From Chinchilla lanigera (Eukaryota; Chordata; Mammalia; Rodentia; Chinchillidae): 64,000 bases of DNA. Numbering within the stretch: position 1 is the stretch's first letter; each line of letters opens with the position of its first letter. Location: assembly GCF_000276665.1 (NCBI RefSeq), contig NW_004955423.1, positions 7,304,239-7,368,238 on the forward strand, given 5' to 3'. The translations under genes were made by a program, and so were the position numbers. Below, piece after piece: positions 1-10,490 of the stretch. The notes below the pieces were generated by a model, which searched no databases, had not been told where the DNA came from, and saw only the letters and a list, made by a program, of their open reading frames with translations.

Positions 1-600
1 ATGATTGAATTGTACAGTTTGGGCCAGTGGGAGCTCCTTTAAGCTTATGTGTTCTTTTGACATGTTGCTGTCATTCCTGAGTACCTCCTTCCTTTTGGTC
101 ATAAAAGGATATGTAGTCCAGGCTCAGGATGTCATTTCCCTGCTCCAGTCATAGAATCAGCTCTGTCCCCAAGGAGCCCTGGTTCCTTCAGTGGGCAGAC
201 TAGAGGCTAAGACAGGGGCGGTAATGTGCACTTTGCTCATTGGCTCATTGGATATCTCTGACTGCTCCCTGTTCGTCTCGGTTGGGTAAACTATGAAATA
301 TGTGTGTCCGCACACACAGCTCGGTGTATTTCGTTATTTGTGTACATTGAAAGCTAAGAGTTCATGACAGTACCCCCAATGCCAATTCAACATCCAAGAA
401 TCTCTTCTTTCTATTTTTATACCTCCTTGTCAGAAAATTGGCTCCAATTTACCCACAATGTATGTGCTTAGCTGTTCAGTATTCCTCTATCTCTTGGCCC
501 TGCTGGACGGCTGCCCCTTCCCGTGCAGCTTGATTCCTGTGCAGGTCTGTCTTCTCACTTGGGCTGCCTGCCTTGCCGAACTCTGCCTAATAGTATTTTT
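1..600. other. Unassigned non-coding sequence
   Basis: I see no recognisable repeat or exon here. The short open frame starting at 458 runs straight into the purine tract that follows and has low-complexity K/E/G-rich content, so it is not taken as a gene. Confidence 0.4.
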
Positions 601-762
601 GAGGAAGGAAGAAAACAAGGAGAGAAAGAAAGGAGGAAGAGAAGGAGGAAGAAAGGGAAGAGGGGAGGGAGGGAAGGAGGAGGGAATAAAGTGAAGGACA
701 AAGAGACGAAGGAAGAATTTGCCTTTTTAAAGGAAAGGAAGGAAAGGGAAAAGAAAGGGATG
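600..762 (+). repeat. Homopurine GGAA/GGGA-rich tract
   Basis: For about 160 bases the plus strand is almost entirely A and G, with irregular GGAA, GAAA and GGGAGG units and only a short pyrimidine break near 719-730. It is an imperfect simple repeat. Such polypurine tracts can adopt triplex (H-DNA) structure and supply GGAA cores for ETS factors. That is family knowledge and not shown here. Confidence 0.8.
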
Positions 763-1223
763 ATCATGTATATTTTAATGGACCTTTTACCACTAGTATA
801 GTGTGTTATTTAATAGTTATGTTCATCACTAAAATTTAAACTTCAAGAAGACAGTGGTCATGTCCCTTATTCATTGTGTATCGAACCCTCAGAGCCTATT
901 GCAACACCTAGAAGAGTAGTTATTTACCTTAAAAAAAGTTTACAAACTGTACAAGGCAACAATTAACACAACATGCTCACACAATCACAGTGCCTACATG
1001 ATCTAAATCATCCTTCACTCCCAGAAACCAACTTTTGACTTTTTTTAGAAGTGCCCTGGGGTGAAGAGATCTCACTTACTGAGAAAAACTTTTGTTTTCC
1101 TCAGTTCCAGGGTCTGATAATATTCAAAACACGTATTTTAAGGTAAGAATTTCATACAAATTTGGACGTCAAGATGATTCCACACATGACCGTCCTCCAC
1201 TACTTGGTAGAAGTGACGTTGGC
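763..1223. other. Unassigned AT-rich sequence
   Basis: This is AT-rich single-copy-like sequence. I could not assign any repeat family, splice-site pair or open frame. Confidence 0.4.
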
Positions 1224-1640
1224 CATTGTCTCGTTTTTATTTGTCAGTGCTACAAGATGCCTTAGACTAGGTGATTTATAAACAATGGAAAAGTATTTAT
1301 CTTTATTTATTTATTTTTGTGTAGCGCTAGGGAATCAAACAACAGAAAGTTATTACTCCCAGCTGTGAAGGCTGAGAAGTGCTCAGTGCTCCAAATGAGC
1401 TTCTCTCTCTGATCCATAGATGGCTCCTCCCACGTGTGTCCTTATGTAAAAGAAGGGACAGACAAGCTCCCCCGGGCCTCTCCCACAAGGGCACTTAACC
1501 CCTTTCCAGATGTCTCGGCTCTTCAGATCATGACATCTGCTCACCTTCCAGATGCCCCGCCTCTTCATACCACCACAATGGAGCTTAGATTTCACCATAT
1601 GCATTTTGGATGAACACAAATACTTAGACCTTAGCGATCC
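1224..1640 (-). mobile_element. MaLR (ERVL-MaLR) solo LTR, MST/MLT1-like
   Basis: Read on the minus strand this follows the MaLR LTR layout: a start like TTTG(A/T)ATG, a middle part rich in CCTTAT and GGGCCC-like words, and a 3' part similar to AATTTATAAACAACAGAAA read in reverse (1270-1350). It is non-coding. The LTR is interrupted near 1296-1340 by a fragment of an ID SINE. Boundaries are approximate and no clean 5-bp TSD was found, as expected for an old copy. Confidence 0.7.
1296..1340 (-). mobile_element. ID SINE 3'-end fragment nested in MaLR LTR
   Basis: The stretch TTTGTGTAGCGCTAGGGAATC is the reverse complement of the 3' end of a canonical ID SINE (GATTCCCTAGCGCTACACAAA). It is preceded by an ATTT-rich stretch that would be its A-rich tail. 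It separates two parts of the LTR that are contiguous in related LTRs, so it is a later insertion or a remnant of one. Only the 3' end is present. Confidence 0.55.
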
Positions 1641-2985
1641 CATAAGCAAGACAATGGAGAATTGCAGAGCTTGCTGTTGCCATGCCAGCAGTGCAGCAAC
1701 AAAATGGATGTTTTCAGTTGCTTTCAGGCCTGTCCCATCGTTCTCCCAGAAGCATTTTAAAAATAGCTGTGATTTTTTGCCCCCAGCTTCTGCCAGCCAG
1801 TGTCAAAGGCAATCTTTCCCGGCTCCCTTCTCCCCTCTCTTTCTTCCTGGTAGACATCAAGTCCTAATGCATTTGTGCTTTGCACAAATAAAAGGCATCC
1901 TTTTCAGTGGCTGATGGAAATAAACAGCTGGACCCTTTCAGAGGACGCATTAGGAAGGGATGGAACACACTGAAACACAGCTGCTGCAAGGACAGAAAGT
2001 GGCTGCTCAGCACAAAGGGCCACAACTTCGGGCACAAAGAGCCAGACTTTCCCCCAGCTCAAAAAACCTGCCTCTCAGGGTTCGCATTGGCTCAGTAGGA
2101 AAGAAGCGTTATGCGCTGCCGCCTTCCCGGAGTTACCGCACCAGGCAGGAGCAGGAAGCGGCCGGAGCAGGAGCTTATAGGTTGCTCTTGCTGCCAAAGG
2201 CTATTGGATTCGCGTTCGTTCCTGTGGTGAGGCCCAGAACGTCCCCCGACCCTACCCCACTCACCCACTCAACATCCCCAGCCGTTCCCCTACCCCGACA
2301 CCCTCAGTTACTCTCCTACCTCAGCACCCCCAGCTTCACCCCTTTCCCGTCATCCCCAGCTGCAGCTATGGCTGCCTGGCTCTGTAGACACAGAAAAGAC
2401 AAAGGATTTGAAATCCTGAACTACCCCTGACTCCAGGCTCCTGGAGAAAGCAAGGAACAGACCTTCTCACCTTCAGCTGCTCTGTCTGCCACAGGACTCC
2501 CTGAGGTCGGTGGTTCCCTGCCTCCCTTTGGAATGATCTAGAGCCATGTTCATTAAAAACCAGAGCCTGGAAATCACCTGACTTCTCTAACTGGATTAGG
2601 CACGAGTCCATTTAAAAGAGTCCTAGTGACTCCTCTGTGCGCCCTTGATCCTCCCCCAGGCGTGTAAGGGTGAAGCCAAAACCTCCAGCAATGTCTGCTC
2701 TCCCTGCAGACGCCGCGTTTCTCAACCTCAGCATACTCCGGAGCACTCGTGGTCCTCTCTGAAATCCCTGTGTGGGGCTGCTCCCCAGATGAATCACCTC
2801 AGAATCTCTAGAACAGGCCTCAGGATCTGTACATATTTTTAAAACTCCTCAGATGTTAGGTGATTGAGTGTGAGCTAGCATGTTTCCACAGTGTCTCCCC
2901 AGGACATGCCTCCCAAACTCCCTGTATCGAAGGACTGGCTTTAGGGCTTGCTTTCTTTCTGCTTGCTGTTGTTGTTATTGTTGTT
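1641..2985. other. Single-copy-like sequence with GC-richer, CpG-containing core
   Basis: No repeat family was recognised. At about 2030-2260 the sequence becomes GC-richer with several CpGs and inverted CCAAT boxes (ATTGG at 2087-2091 and at about 2203). The open frames crossing it (up to 156 codons) show no recognisable domain. It could hold a promoter or first exon, but nothing proves it. Confidence 0.35.
2060..2260. promoter_or_regulatory. Possible CpG-containing promoter-like segment
   Basis: Compared with its surroundings this segment has more CpG dinucleotides (for example GCGTTATGCGCTGCCGCC near 2106) and two ATTGG motifs (inverted CCAAT boxes, the NF-Y site) about 115 bases apart. 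There is no obvious TATA box. It is not dense enough to call a CpG island by eye, so the call is tentative. Confidence 0.22.
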
Positions 2986-2989
2986 GTCA

Positions 2990-3136
2990 TTGTCTTTTTG
3001 AGACAGGGTTTCACTATGCAGTTCAAGGCTGGCCTTGAACTCATTTGTAACCCAGGCTGGCTTTGAACTAGCAACAATCCTCCTGCCTCAGCCTCCTGAG
3101 TACTGGGATTACAGGCATGCACCACCGCGTCTGGTT
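2990..3136 (-). mobile_element. B1 SINE with internal duplication
   Basis: This 7SL-RNA-derived SINE is in reverse orientation. It has the T-rich tail complement, GAGACAGGGTTTCACTATG, two copies of the CTGGCCTTGAACTCA-type unit (the internal B1 duplication), CCTCCTGCCTCAGCCTCC and the 5'-end complement ACCACCGCGTCTGG. It is non-coding and somewhat diverged. Confidence 0.9.
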
Positions 3137-3254
3137 CTTCCTTTTTAACTATGAATCTTTTGCTAAGCAACATCTTTGTAAAATACAATAAAATTAAATC
3201 ACTAGAAAAATGAGATTAAAAAATAGATATACAAAACACAAACCCAAGTGTTTT

Positions 3255-3369
3255 GTTCTCTGAGACAGGGTCTCACTTTGTAGCCCAGGGTGGCCTCAAA
3301 CTCATGGTGATCCTCATGCCTCAGCTTCCCAAGTGTTGGGATCACAGGTGTACGCTACCATGCCTGGCC
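3255..3369 (-). mobile_element. B1 SINE, short form
   Basis: This is a reverse-oriented B1. It runs GAGACAGGGTCTCACTTTG, AGCCCAGGGTGGCCTC, CATGCCTCAGCTTCCC and ends at the complement of the GCCAGGCATGGT start. It has only one copy of the unit that is duplicated in the neighbouring B1, so it is a shorter subtype or a deletion product. Confidence 0.88.
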
Positions 3370-4137
3370 CAACTATTTTCATTATTAGATTCAAAAATAC
3401 AAAATTATTAGTACATTTTCTAAACAATTTCTGTACTTATTTCATCATGGATTGTTAATTTGTGGACGAGTGTTAGTGTATGAGTCATGCTTCGAGTAAG
3501 ACCATTTTAAGACACATTTTTACAGGAAATATAAGTAGAGGAGTGTGGTAGTGCTACAGGTGAGGGTCAAGCAGATTTGATAAATACTGCAGAATATCTA
3601 CCCACTTAGCATAAAGGACTCTCGGCTCTTAAGAGCTCTGAGTGGTTCTGAAGTAACAAAAACCATTTAGCTTCATTTAATTCAGTGTTTTCCAATCTCA
3701 TAACACCAGAATGCCCCCTCCATCCAAACCCTGTAGGCACTTACATAAAGTGTAATCTGTTTAACAATTTATTACAGTTTCATGACTCATGCTCACTCGA
3801 CAAAAAGAGAGAGGAATCTTTGCAGAATCATTTCCTGCATTATCCTATGCCCAGCTGTGCCTCTTCTGTCTGTGGCTTGAATCTCAGTGACTGGCGTCAG
3901 CAGCCACAGAAGGACCAAACTAGAGTACCGCATTCGTCTCCCTCGGTATCCTGACAGCCATCCAGCCCTGCCCGCTCTCCCGACTGTGCTCAGGACGGCC
4001 AGCTCAGGCCCACTTGCACAACCTGGCTCAGGTCTCCCCGAGCACCATTATTTCTCAGATAGCGGAAACGCCCTTATTTTGGTTCCTTGCCCCTTGGTGG
4101 GCCCAGCTTCTCCTAATACGCTCTTCACAACAAAGCC
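3370..4137. other. Unassigned single-copy-like sequence
   Basis: No repeat or exon was recognised. Short open frames at 3685-3954 and 3887-4144 overlap in different frames, show no domain and are treated as chance. Confidence 0.4.
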
Positions 4138-4645
4138 AGAATGATCTCTCTAAAATTCAGATCTGATCTTGTCACTCCCCTGCCTACAGCTCTTCTCGGC
4201 TGTCCAGGTGTTCAGTGTCTCTGCCTGGACAAACAATCCCTTTACGCTCCGCTTCTGCGCACCGCTCCAGCTTCACTTTTCATCACATCCCACCCATCCA
4301 TACGGAACTACTCTACTAGCAGATTGCTAAATACTTGTAAGCTTCCTCCAGCTGTCTCCACCTCTCTCCCTCCAGCTTACCTCTCTGACTAATTTAGCTT
4401 TCAGAGTCAGTGCTATAGTCACCTCCCTGGGGAGCTCACCCTATCTACCCAGTCTAGGATGGGCATCCCTTTGCTGTGAGCCTTCAGAACCACTTATCAT
4501 ACATACTGTGTTGGCTGTTGACCCTCCCAGAGCACTCCTCTGGCTGAGCTCCTTCCGGAGAAGTGTCTTCCTCACTGTTCAGCTACCCTGCCTACCACAG
4601 ATAAGGCAGTCAATAGGTACTTGTTGAATGAATGAATGAGCAAGC
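4138..4645 (+). mobile_element. L2 LINE 3' end
   Basis: The order of landmarks matches the 3' end of L2, an ancient mammalian CR1-clade LINE. AGAATGATCTCTCTAAAAT and GATCTTGTCACTCCCCTGC come first, CTCCAGC-rich middle sequence follows, and the terminal TACTTGTTGAATGAATGAATG tandem ends it near 4645. It is old, diverged and non-functional. Open frames inside it are spurious. Confidence 0.85.
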
Positions 4646-5462
4646 AAATGAATCACATACAATCCTATTCCTGAAGCACAGGGTCCCTAGAGGACCCCTA
4701 AAGAGTGCACTTCAGTATCAGAAAGTCCGTAGTCCCAGCCTAACCCTTCCCTTCCAAACCTCCTGTAGTCAGTCTAGTCACCCACGGGCTCACCCCTTCC
4801 CCACAATTCTGACTGTATTGGGTTTCTTCAGCCTGACACCTGTGTGGGACCATCTGCTTGGTTTGTAGCTCAGGTTTTGCTATTTTGAAGCTGCTTCTCA
4901 GATCATTCTCAGAATCATAGTATATATTTCCCTAGGGTTCCCTAGAAGTCTCCATTTTCCAACCTAGACCAGCAGTTTGGACCCTTGCTTTTCCTGGAAA
5001 GAATCAGAACACCTACTACTGAACAACTGCACCTGCTTAAAACGCTTCTCCAGGCCAGGTGGACCCGGCAGTGGAGAGGACCTCCTGAGACTTGGAATTT
5101 ATAGGTCTGCTGGGCTTGTTACTTTCTGTTTGCTCTCCTGCACTTACTTTCCACTCTTCCTGGTCCTGCTCTGTACAACACACTGCTTCCTTGCACTAAG
5201 ACTTCTTGCTGGATTTAGCCAGCAAGACATTGCAGATCAGCAGTTGGAGAGACAGAGGAGTCCAGAATGTACTGCACTGCTCCTTTCTGCAGGGTTGCGA
5301 TTTTGGTAGTACCTGAAGTTTTCTACAACCACAGGTCCTGTGGACTGGCTTCTCTCCCAGATTCTGATTACACCATCCCCTGCCCCTGCCCCTTTTAAGC
5401 AGGAGTGGTTGGTGAGTCTGACTGCTGTGAGACTTTGAATGCTTGCTTCTCTCTTTTGTGGT
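4646..5462. other. Unassigned single-copy-like sequence
   Basis: No known repeat was recognised. A 110-codon open frame at 4977-5309 (plus) and a 97-codon frame at 5196-5489 (minus) overlap each other. The second runs into a SINE. Neither resembles a known protein. Confidence 0.4.
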
Positions 5463-5650
5463 GATGGAGATTGAACCCAGGACCTTCACACTATGCTACA
5501 TCCCCACCCTTTTTATTCTATTTATTTATTATTTTGAGACAGGTTCTCACTAATTTGCTAACTTGCCCAGGCTAGATTCAAACTTGGCAATCCTCCTGCC
5601 TCAGGCTCGGAGAGTGCTGAGATTATAGGACTACATTACAATGCCCGGCA
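5463..5650 (-). mobile_element. B1-dID fused SINE
   Basis: Reverse orientation. The left part (5463-5512) is the complement of a deleted ID (dID) half: GATTGAACCCAGGACCTT then CATCCCCACCC. An AT-rich linker follows, then a B1 half (TTTTGAGACAGGTTCTCAC ... CTCCTGCCTCAGGCTC ... GCCCGGC). B1-dID is a dimeric SINE described from several non-murid rodent families. The order seen here (B1 5', dID 3') matches it. Confidence 0.8.
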
Positions 5651-6034
5651 TGGTTTGGCTATTAAATATGCCCTCACAATCCACATAGTAAAAGACTTGG
5701 TTGTCAGTCTGTGACAGTACTAGAGCTGATGGAAACTTTAAAAGGTAGTGCCTAACTGGAGGAAGTGAAGTCATTGGAAATGTGTCCTGGAAGGGGATAG
5801 TGAGACTGTGGCTTCTTTCTGTCTTTCTTTGCTTCCTAGCCACCCTGGGGTGAGCAGTCTCACTCCACCATGTGCTCCCCACTGTGACGTGCTTCATTAC
5901 CACAGGCTCAAAGGAATGAGGCCAAGAAACCACGGACTGAAACCTCTGAAACTGGGAGCCAAGGTAAACCTTTCTTCCTTATAAATTGGTTTTCTCAGGT
6001 ATTTTGTCCCAGCAACAAAAACCTGACTAAGACA
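5651..6034 (+). mobile_element. MaLR LTR (ORR1/MLT1-like), solo
   Basis: It starts TGGTTTGGCTATTAAATATG and ends AAACCTGACTAAGACA, with the conserved MaLR 3' part (GGTTTTCTCAGGTATTTTGTCCCAGCAAC split over 5986-6017). The middle has the expected GGAGGAAGTGAAGTCATTGG and GAGGCCAAGAAACC words. No internal viral sequence or second LTR is nearby. It abuts the 5' end of the B1-dID directly. Confidence 0.85.
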
Positions 6035-6221
6035 TCACCCGTTTGTAAATAATCCCTGATTAAACTCTTTTTAACACACCCTTTGAGCATATCGTGTGGG
6101 TCTTGCTGTGACCCTGGCATGGTACCTTCCTTTCACAACACACAACTTAAGCAAGTAGAACTGAGGTCTTCTAGACAATCCAGAGCTCTTTTCCATTCAC
6201 TTTAGAGTCTAAATATCAAGC

Positions 6222-6260
6222 ATTTAATAATAATAATAATAGTAATAATAATAATAATGG
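6222..6260 (+). repeat. (TAA)n microsatellite
   Basis: A run of TAA/AAT triplets with one G interruption (AATAGTAAT) just upstream of a MIR. About 12 units. Confidence 0.9.
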
Positions 6261-6264
6261 GCTA

Positions 6265-6485
6265 TCAATGAGAGGTTTCAAGATGTCTAGCATTGTGCCT
6301 AGTGTTTTACATACATCATCTCATTTAATCCTTACATCCAGGTGGTAAAGCAATTCTGTGAAGTTTTATTTATTATCCCCATTTTAAAAATAAAAACCTA
6401 AGTCTTAGGGAGATTAATCTGTTGGAAGTCATGCAGCAGGTAAATGGCAGAGCAGAGAATTTGGCTCACTTCTTGACTCCAAAGT
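6265..6485 (+). mobile_element. MIR SINE
   Basis: The sequence follows the MIR core and 3' layout: TGTGCCTAGTGTTTTACATA, CATCTCATTTAATCCTTACA, TTATTATCCCCATTTTA, a degraded TAACTTGCCCAAGGTCAC equivalent and TAAATGGCAGAGCAGAGAAT. MIR is an ancient tRNA-derived mammalian SINE with an L2-like tail. It is old and inactive. Confidence 0.85.
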
Positions 6486-6544
6486 GAAAAAAATTTTCTT
6501 TTCCTTTTGGTCATTCAGAAATGTTTTAAAACATTTTAACTAAC

Positions 6545-6990
6545 ACACAATTTATATATTTATGGGAGAACAGGGTGATAATTTGATATATGCATATGAT
6601 GTGTAATGATCAAGTCTAGGTAATTAGCATTTCCATCTCCTTAAATGTCTTTATCATTTGTGTTGATATCCTTCAAACTCCTCCCTCTTTGCTCTTTATA
6701 AAATATATAATAAATTGTCAGAAACCATAGGTACCCTACTGGCTGTAGAATACAAACCTATTCTTTCTACCTATTTTGTGCCCATTATCCAAGCCCTCTC
6801 CCCCTTCTCTGCACTCCCACGTACCCTTCCCAGACTCTAGTGAGCACTATTTTACTCTTCCATCAACAAAATCAACTTTTTTTTAGATCTCATAAACGAG
6901 AGAAATGATGCAATATTTGGTATTTTGTGCCTGGCTTATTTCACTAAACATCACTTAACATAATGTCCTCCAGGACCATCCATTTTGCAG
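6545..6990 (-). mobile_element. L1M LINE fragment (3' region)
   Basis: Reverse-oriented ancient L1 sequence. TAATGATCAAGTCTAGGTAAT, CACGTACCCTTCCCAGACTC, GTGCCTGGCTTATTTCACTA and AACATAATGTCCTCCAG are typical of the antisense 3' end of old mammalian L1M elements. It stops before the ORF2 C-terminal part, so only the 3'UTR and end region remains. Confidence 0.82.
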
Positions 6991-8180
6991 AGCCAGTACT
7001 TTGATAACACCGATGTCGTTTGCTTTGGGATGGCCCCAAAACACTCTGGATTCTTTGAACTCACTGTCAACTTCAACCCCAGCAAGTGATGGATGTGATC
7101 CGGCTGTAGCTTGATGGGAAATCAGGATGGAGGGAAACCAGCCCAGAAAATAGTCCGGGGAGTTAGTTTGGGTTGAACAGCAGGGTCTGGTGGAGAGTCA
7201 GTGTTTAAAAGGCAGTAATGGCCTCTCAGCAGAAGAAAGGGGAGAAGAGGCTTCAGATAGGAAATGTTGCAGGCAGTTTACACCACACCCCCAAGAGGGC
7301 CAGCACTCATTGCCCAAAAGGCTAAGTATTAGGAGCCCCTGAGTTCTCAAAGTGAGTCAGATTTTTGGATTTTAAACATCAGAAGAGCCCCTACTTGGCC
7401 ACTGCACCTGCTGTGGCTGATACAGGGCTCTTAGGGTGTAGTTAAAATACATATCATCTACTTGCCACTGACTTCTCTGGGTAAAGGAAATGAAAACATG
7501 GGTCCTTGAACACAGAAAAATGCAATTTTTCTCTCCTGAAATTTGCTATTCCCAAGTGGCCTTCAAACGATCAAATAGCCTTTTATTTTACCACTTATTT
7601 GTTTCCCTATAGGAGCCAGAAACACAAGCTATATATATTTTTTGAGCTTCCTTATATGTGTCTTAAAAATTAAATGCTAGTCTTTCTCTTTATATGTTTT
7701 TGTGGAAATTTTAAAGAAAGTATAACAGAAATGAAACACTTTTAATCTCACCAGTCACAGATAGCCATTACTTGCATTTTGATGTGTGACTCAGTTTTCT
7801 GATGCTCCAGAAAACTTGGAACATGGAAATGTCACTGGACAGGGTCCAGGGAGTTTCTAAGGCAGAGACAGGAAAGCTTGACTCATCCCACCCACAGGAC
7901 AGGTTGCACGTTTGCTGACTTCCATCCTTGAGAAACAGAGAGGTTTACTAGGCAGAATTTAAAAGTACACACTCAAAGAAATAAGTGTAGGTCGGCACAT
8001 TCTAGTTTGGAGATGGAGATATTTCTGCTTTGGGCAGGGGAAATCTGTGGAATTCGTGAATCTGTAGGAAGTTTGGGCTTGTTTTATGGCCTACCTACAG
8101 ATGGAAAAATAATAGCTCCTTTTACAAGTAAAGTAACGGCCCATTTTACAGAAGAAGAGCAGGGCCCAGTCTATGGTGTG
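6991..8180. other. Unassigned sequence
   Basis: About 1.2 kb in which I recognise no repeat family, exon or long open frame. It may contain very old repeats too diverged to see by eye. Confidence 0.4.
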
Positions 8181-8205
8181 TATGTATGTATGTATGTATG
8201 TATTT
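8174..8205 (+). repeat. (TGTA)n microsatellite
   Basis: Tandem TGTA/TATG units, about seven copies, with a slightly irregular start. Confidence 0.9.
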
Positions 8206-8329
8206 ATTTTTAAGATAGATTATCTAAGATGTTTTGCCTAAAAAGTGTTCTTTGAAACATTTGTGTCACTGGATAAATAATAGGAAACAGAGATAGATCT
8301 TTCACAAATGGTAAGGAAAGGAGTAAGGG

Positions 8330-8432
8330 CATAAAAAAATAAGTATTGGGTACATGTACCAACTCCCCATGATGAATATAATCATTGTGTACTGCAAACG
8401 TATACTAATAAAAATAAAAGTTAAAAAAGATA
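8330..8432 (+). mobile_element. L1 3'-end fragment, strongly 5'-truncated
   Basis: GGGTACATGTACCAACTCC, ATCATTGTGTACTGCAAAC and ATACTAATAAAAATAAAAG match the 3'-terminal part of the L1 copy at 63318-63895, including the ACTAATAAA...A-rich ending. Only about 100 bases survive, as is common for L1 retrotransposition products. Confidence 0.65.
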
Positions 8433-10055
8433 CAAAATGAAAATAAAATAAAAGGGTCACAGAAAGCATGTCTTAATAAATCTCTGATAAAACTAGGAAA
8501 AAAATTGCTACTCTTCTCTATAAAAAGGTCAAGCAAAAACAGAGTCATAGCAAATGAATAAAATGAAATAAACATTAAGAAAAGAATATCAAAACCAAAT
8601 AAAGTGGAGGGAGGAAGCTGACATTGGAGAAGCAACCCTGTGTGATATTAATAGAGAACTAATAGAGAATGTACAATTGGGGCTACACGACCACTCCCCT
8701 CCACTCAATGGAACTCCCATCTTTGTCCTAAGGCCTAGCTGCCAGAGGTGAAGATAGTATATGTGTGTACCAGATCCTCCTGCATGACCTTTCTTCACTT
8801 GGAGCTCCCTGAAGGTTCATGTATATGGACTGCATCTCATACATCCAAGTATAGCAAAGTGAATTATGGGAAAGAAACATGCAAAGTAGATCCAGTAGGC
8901 ATGACTCAGCAGCCTGTCAATCATATTGTCAATCATGCTTTGGAAGACCCAATGGGAGGTGCCTTAGACACGCACAATATTTCAAATTCTTAAGCCCAAT
9001 GATCTCAAGCACTTGTGTCATTTCTGCTGGCAGGAGCCCAGTCACCGAGGGTACTGTCTCCTGATTAAAATTATGCTGCCTTTTCCTCACTGTCTCATGC
9101 TACATTCAATCCTTGTGCATTGTGCACAATAATCTGGTAATAGTACTACCAGCTGTGCTGGAGGTTGTGGGAGACGCCGTGCGGACAGCTTAAGGGCTGA
9201 AATGGAGCTCTTCCCACAGCTGGCCTGTGGGCAAAGCCCTGATGACACACCTTTAAGGTGTGGTCCAGTGGAAGCGGGTGTTTGTCCTCTTTCTTCTTCC
9301 AATCACAGCTTAGAGCTGCTGGCTGAAGGAAAGAGGAAAATGCCAGGATTCCAGCCATCCACACTGAACCACCGAGTTGCCATTCATCTTTCTTTCCTGA
9401 TGCACCAGAGGAAAACTCAGAGAACACAGGCTTCCCCTCCCACCTGCTGCACAGCACTGACTGGAGCGAAGGGGAGTCTGACAGGAATCTGGACTGTAGT
9501 TGACCTAGTGGCCTGGCATGATTTCATTTTCTTTCTCATCTTCCATCAGCACTAGCACATGAGTAGGACACCATGAGAGGGCACCGCCCCACCCCACCCA
9601 GGCATAACCTCACGTTGAATCTGTTTCTCTTAGTATTAGGTGTCTACCTTTTTTTTTTTTTTTAACCTTTAGACTTCTAATATCCTTAAGGGATTTGGGG
9701 TCTGATGGCCCTGGAAGAAAAGAAGCATTAAATAAGCCTAGGGAATGCAAATATGGAAAATTCTGGTTAACTTTGATTGTGTTTTGAAGTCACAATCTTC
9801 TTAAAAGTGTACTTTATAAATTATGATTTTCCGTGTCTCTTTCCTTCCTGCTTAATTTCTGCCCTGCCTCAGAAGTGTCTCCTCTATGGCACACAAGATA
9901 AAATGTGGACTGTGTCCCAAGTACTTCCTCTTGGATAATGCTAGATCAATTCCCTTCGGTTTCTTCTATTATTTAGGGTTCTACATGAGGTTTTTAGTGG
10001 GGCAAACAAAGCTGTTATCTGTGTCTTCATTTTTAATGGTTTTATAGTGTATAGA
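8433..10055. other. Unassigned sequence, no gene recognised
   Basis: Sequence without a recognised repeat, except a T-rich run at 9651-9663. Open frames of 103 and 117 codons at 9146-9457 (minus) and 9202-9555 (plus) overlap on opposite strands and show no familiar domain or codon pattern. Confidence 0.4.
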
Positions 10056-10490
10056 TGAGTGCTAATTTGTTAAAATTCAGGCAAGAGGGTAGGGCATGGT
10101 GAAAATTCACTGGGAAAGTGGGTGTGACAAGGTCTCAGAAGAACAGTTCCAAAGCCATGCATGTGGACTTCTCCTGAGAACATGAGCAGGGTTTCACAGG
10201 CTGGCCTAGACCTAACCTCAGTCTGAGGAGTGGGTGGTACAACCAGGACAGTCCACACTGAGTTTTCGTCACTGTGTTCTCTTGCATGGTGGCCCGCCCT
10301 CACACCGCAGGGTGTACTCTCTTTCCTATATGTACTTGGCCCAAGCTTGCTCTGCAGAGCTTGTTTCTTTTCTTACCTTTAATAAAACTTTGCTCCCATT
10401 AGTGCTTGTCTTGACTAACTCTGCTCAGGACAGAAAGAACCTGCAAACTACCTCCAGAAGGAGATTCCAGCACCCCCAAACCCAGCAACA
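10056..10490 (+). mobile_element. Unclassified solo LTR, copy 1
   Basis: It is clearly related to the LTR at 59149-59598. Shared words are AGAACAGTTCC, CATGTGRACTTCTC, GGCCTAGACCT, CACTGTGTTCTCT, TACTTGGCCCAA, CCTTTAATAAAA (polyadenylation signal) and CTCAGGACAGAAAGAACCT in the U5-like part. It ends CAGCAACA. The 5' end is uncertain and no TSD was found. There is no internal viral region, so it is a solo LTR. I cannot name the family. Confidence 0.7.

Noticed and set aside
1960..2430. 156-codon open frame near a CpG-containing segment
   Set aside because: Proline/serine-rich by composition, with other overlapping frames and no domain or splice structure. The segment was kept only as a weak promoter-like call.
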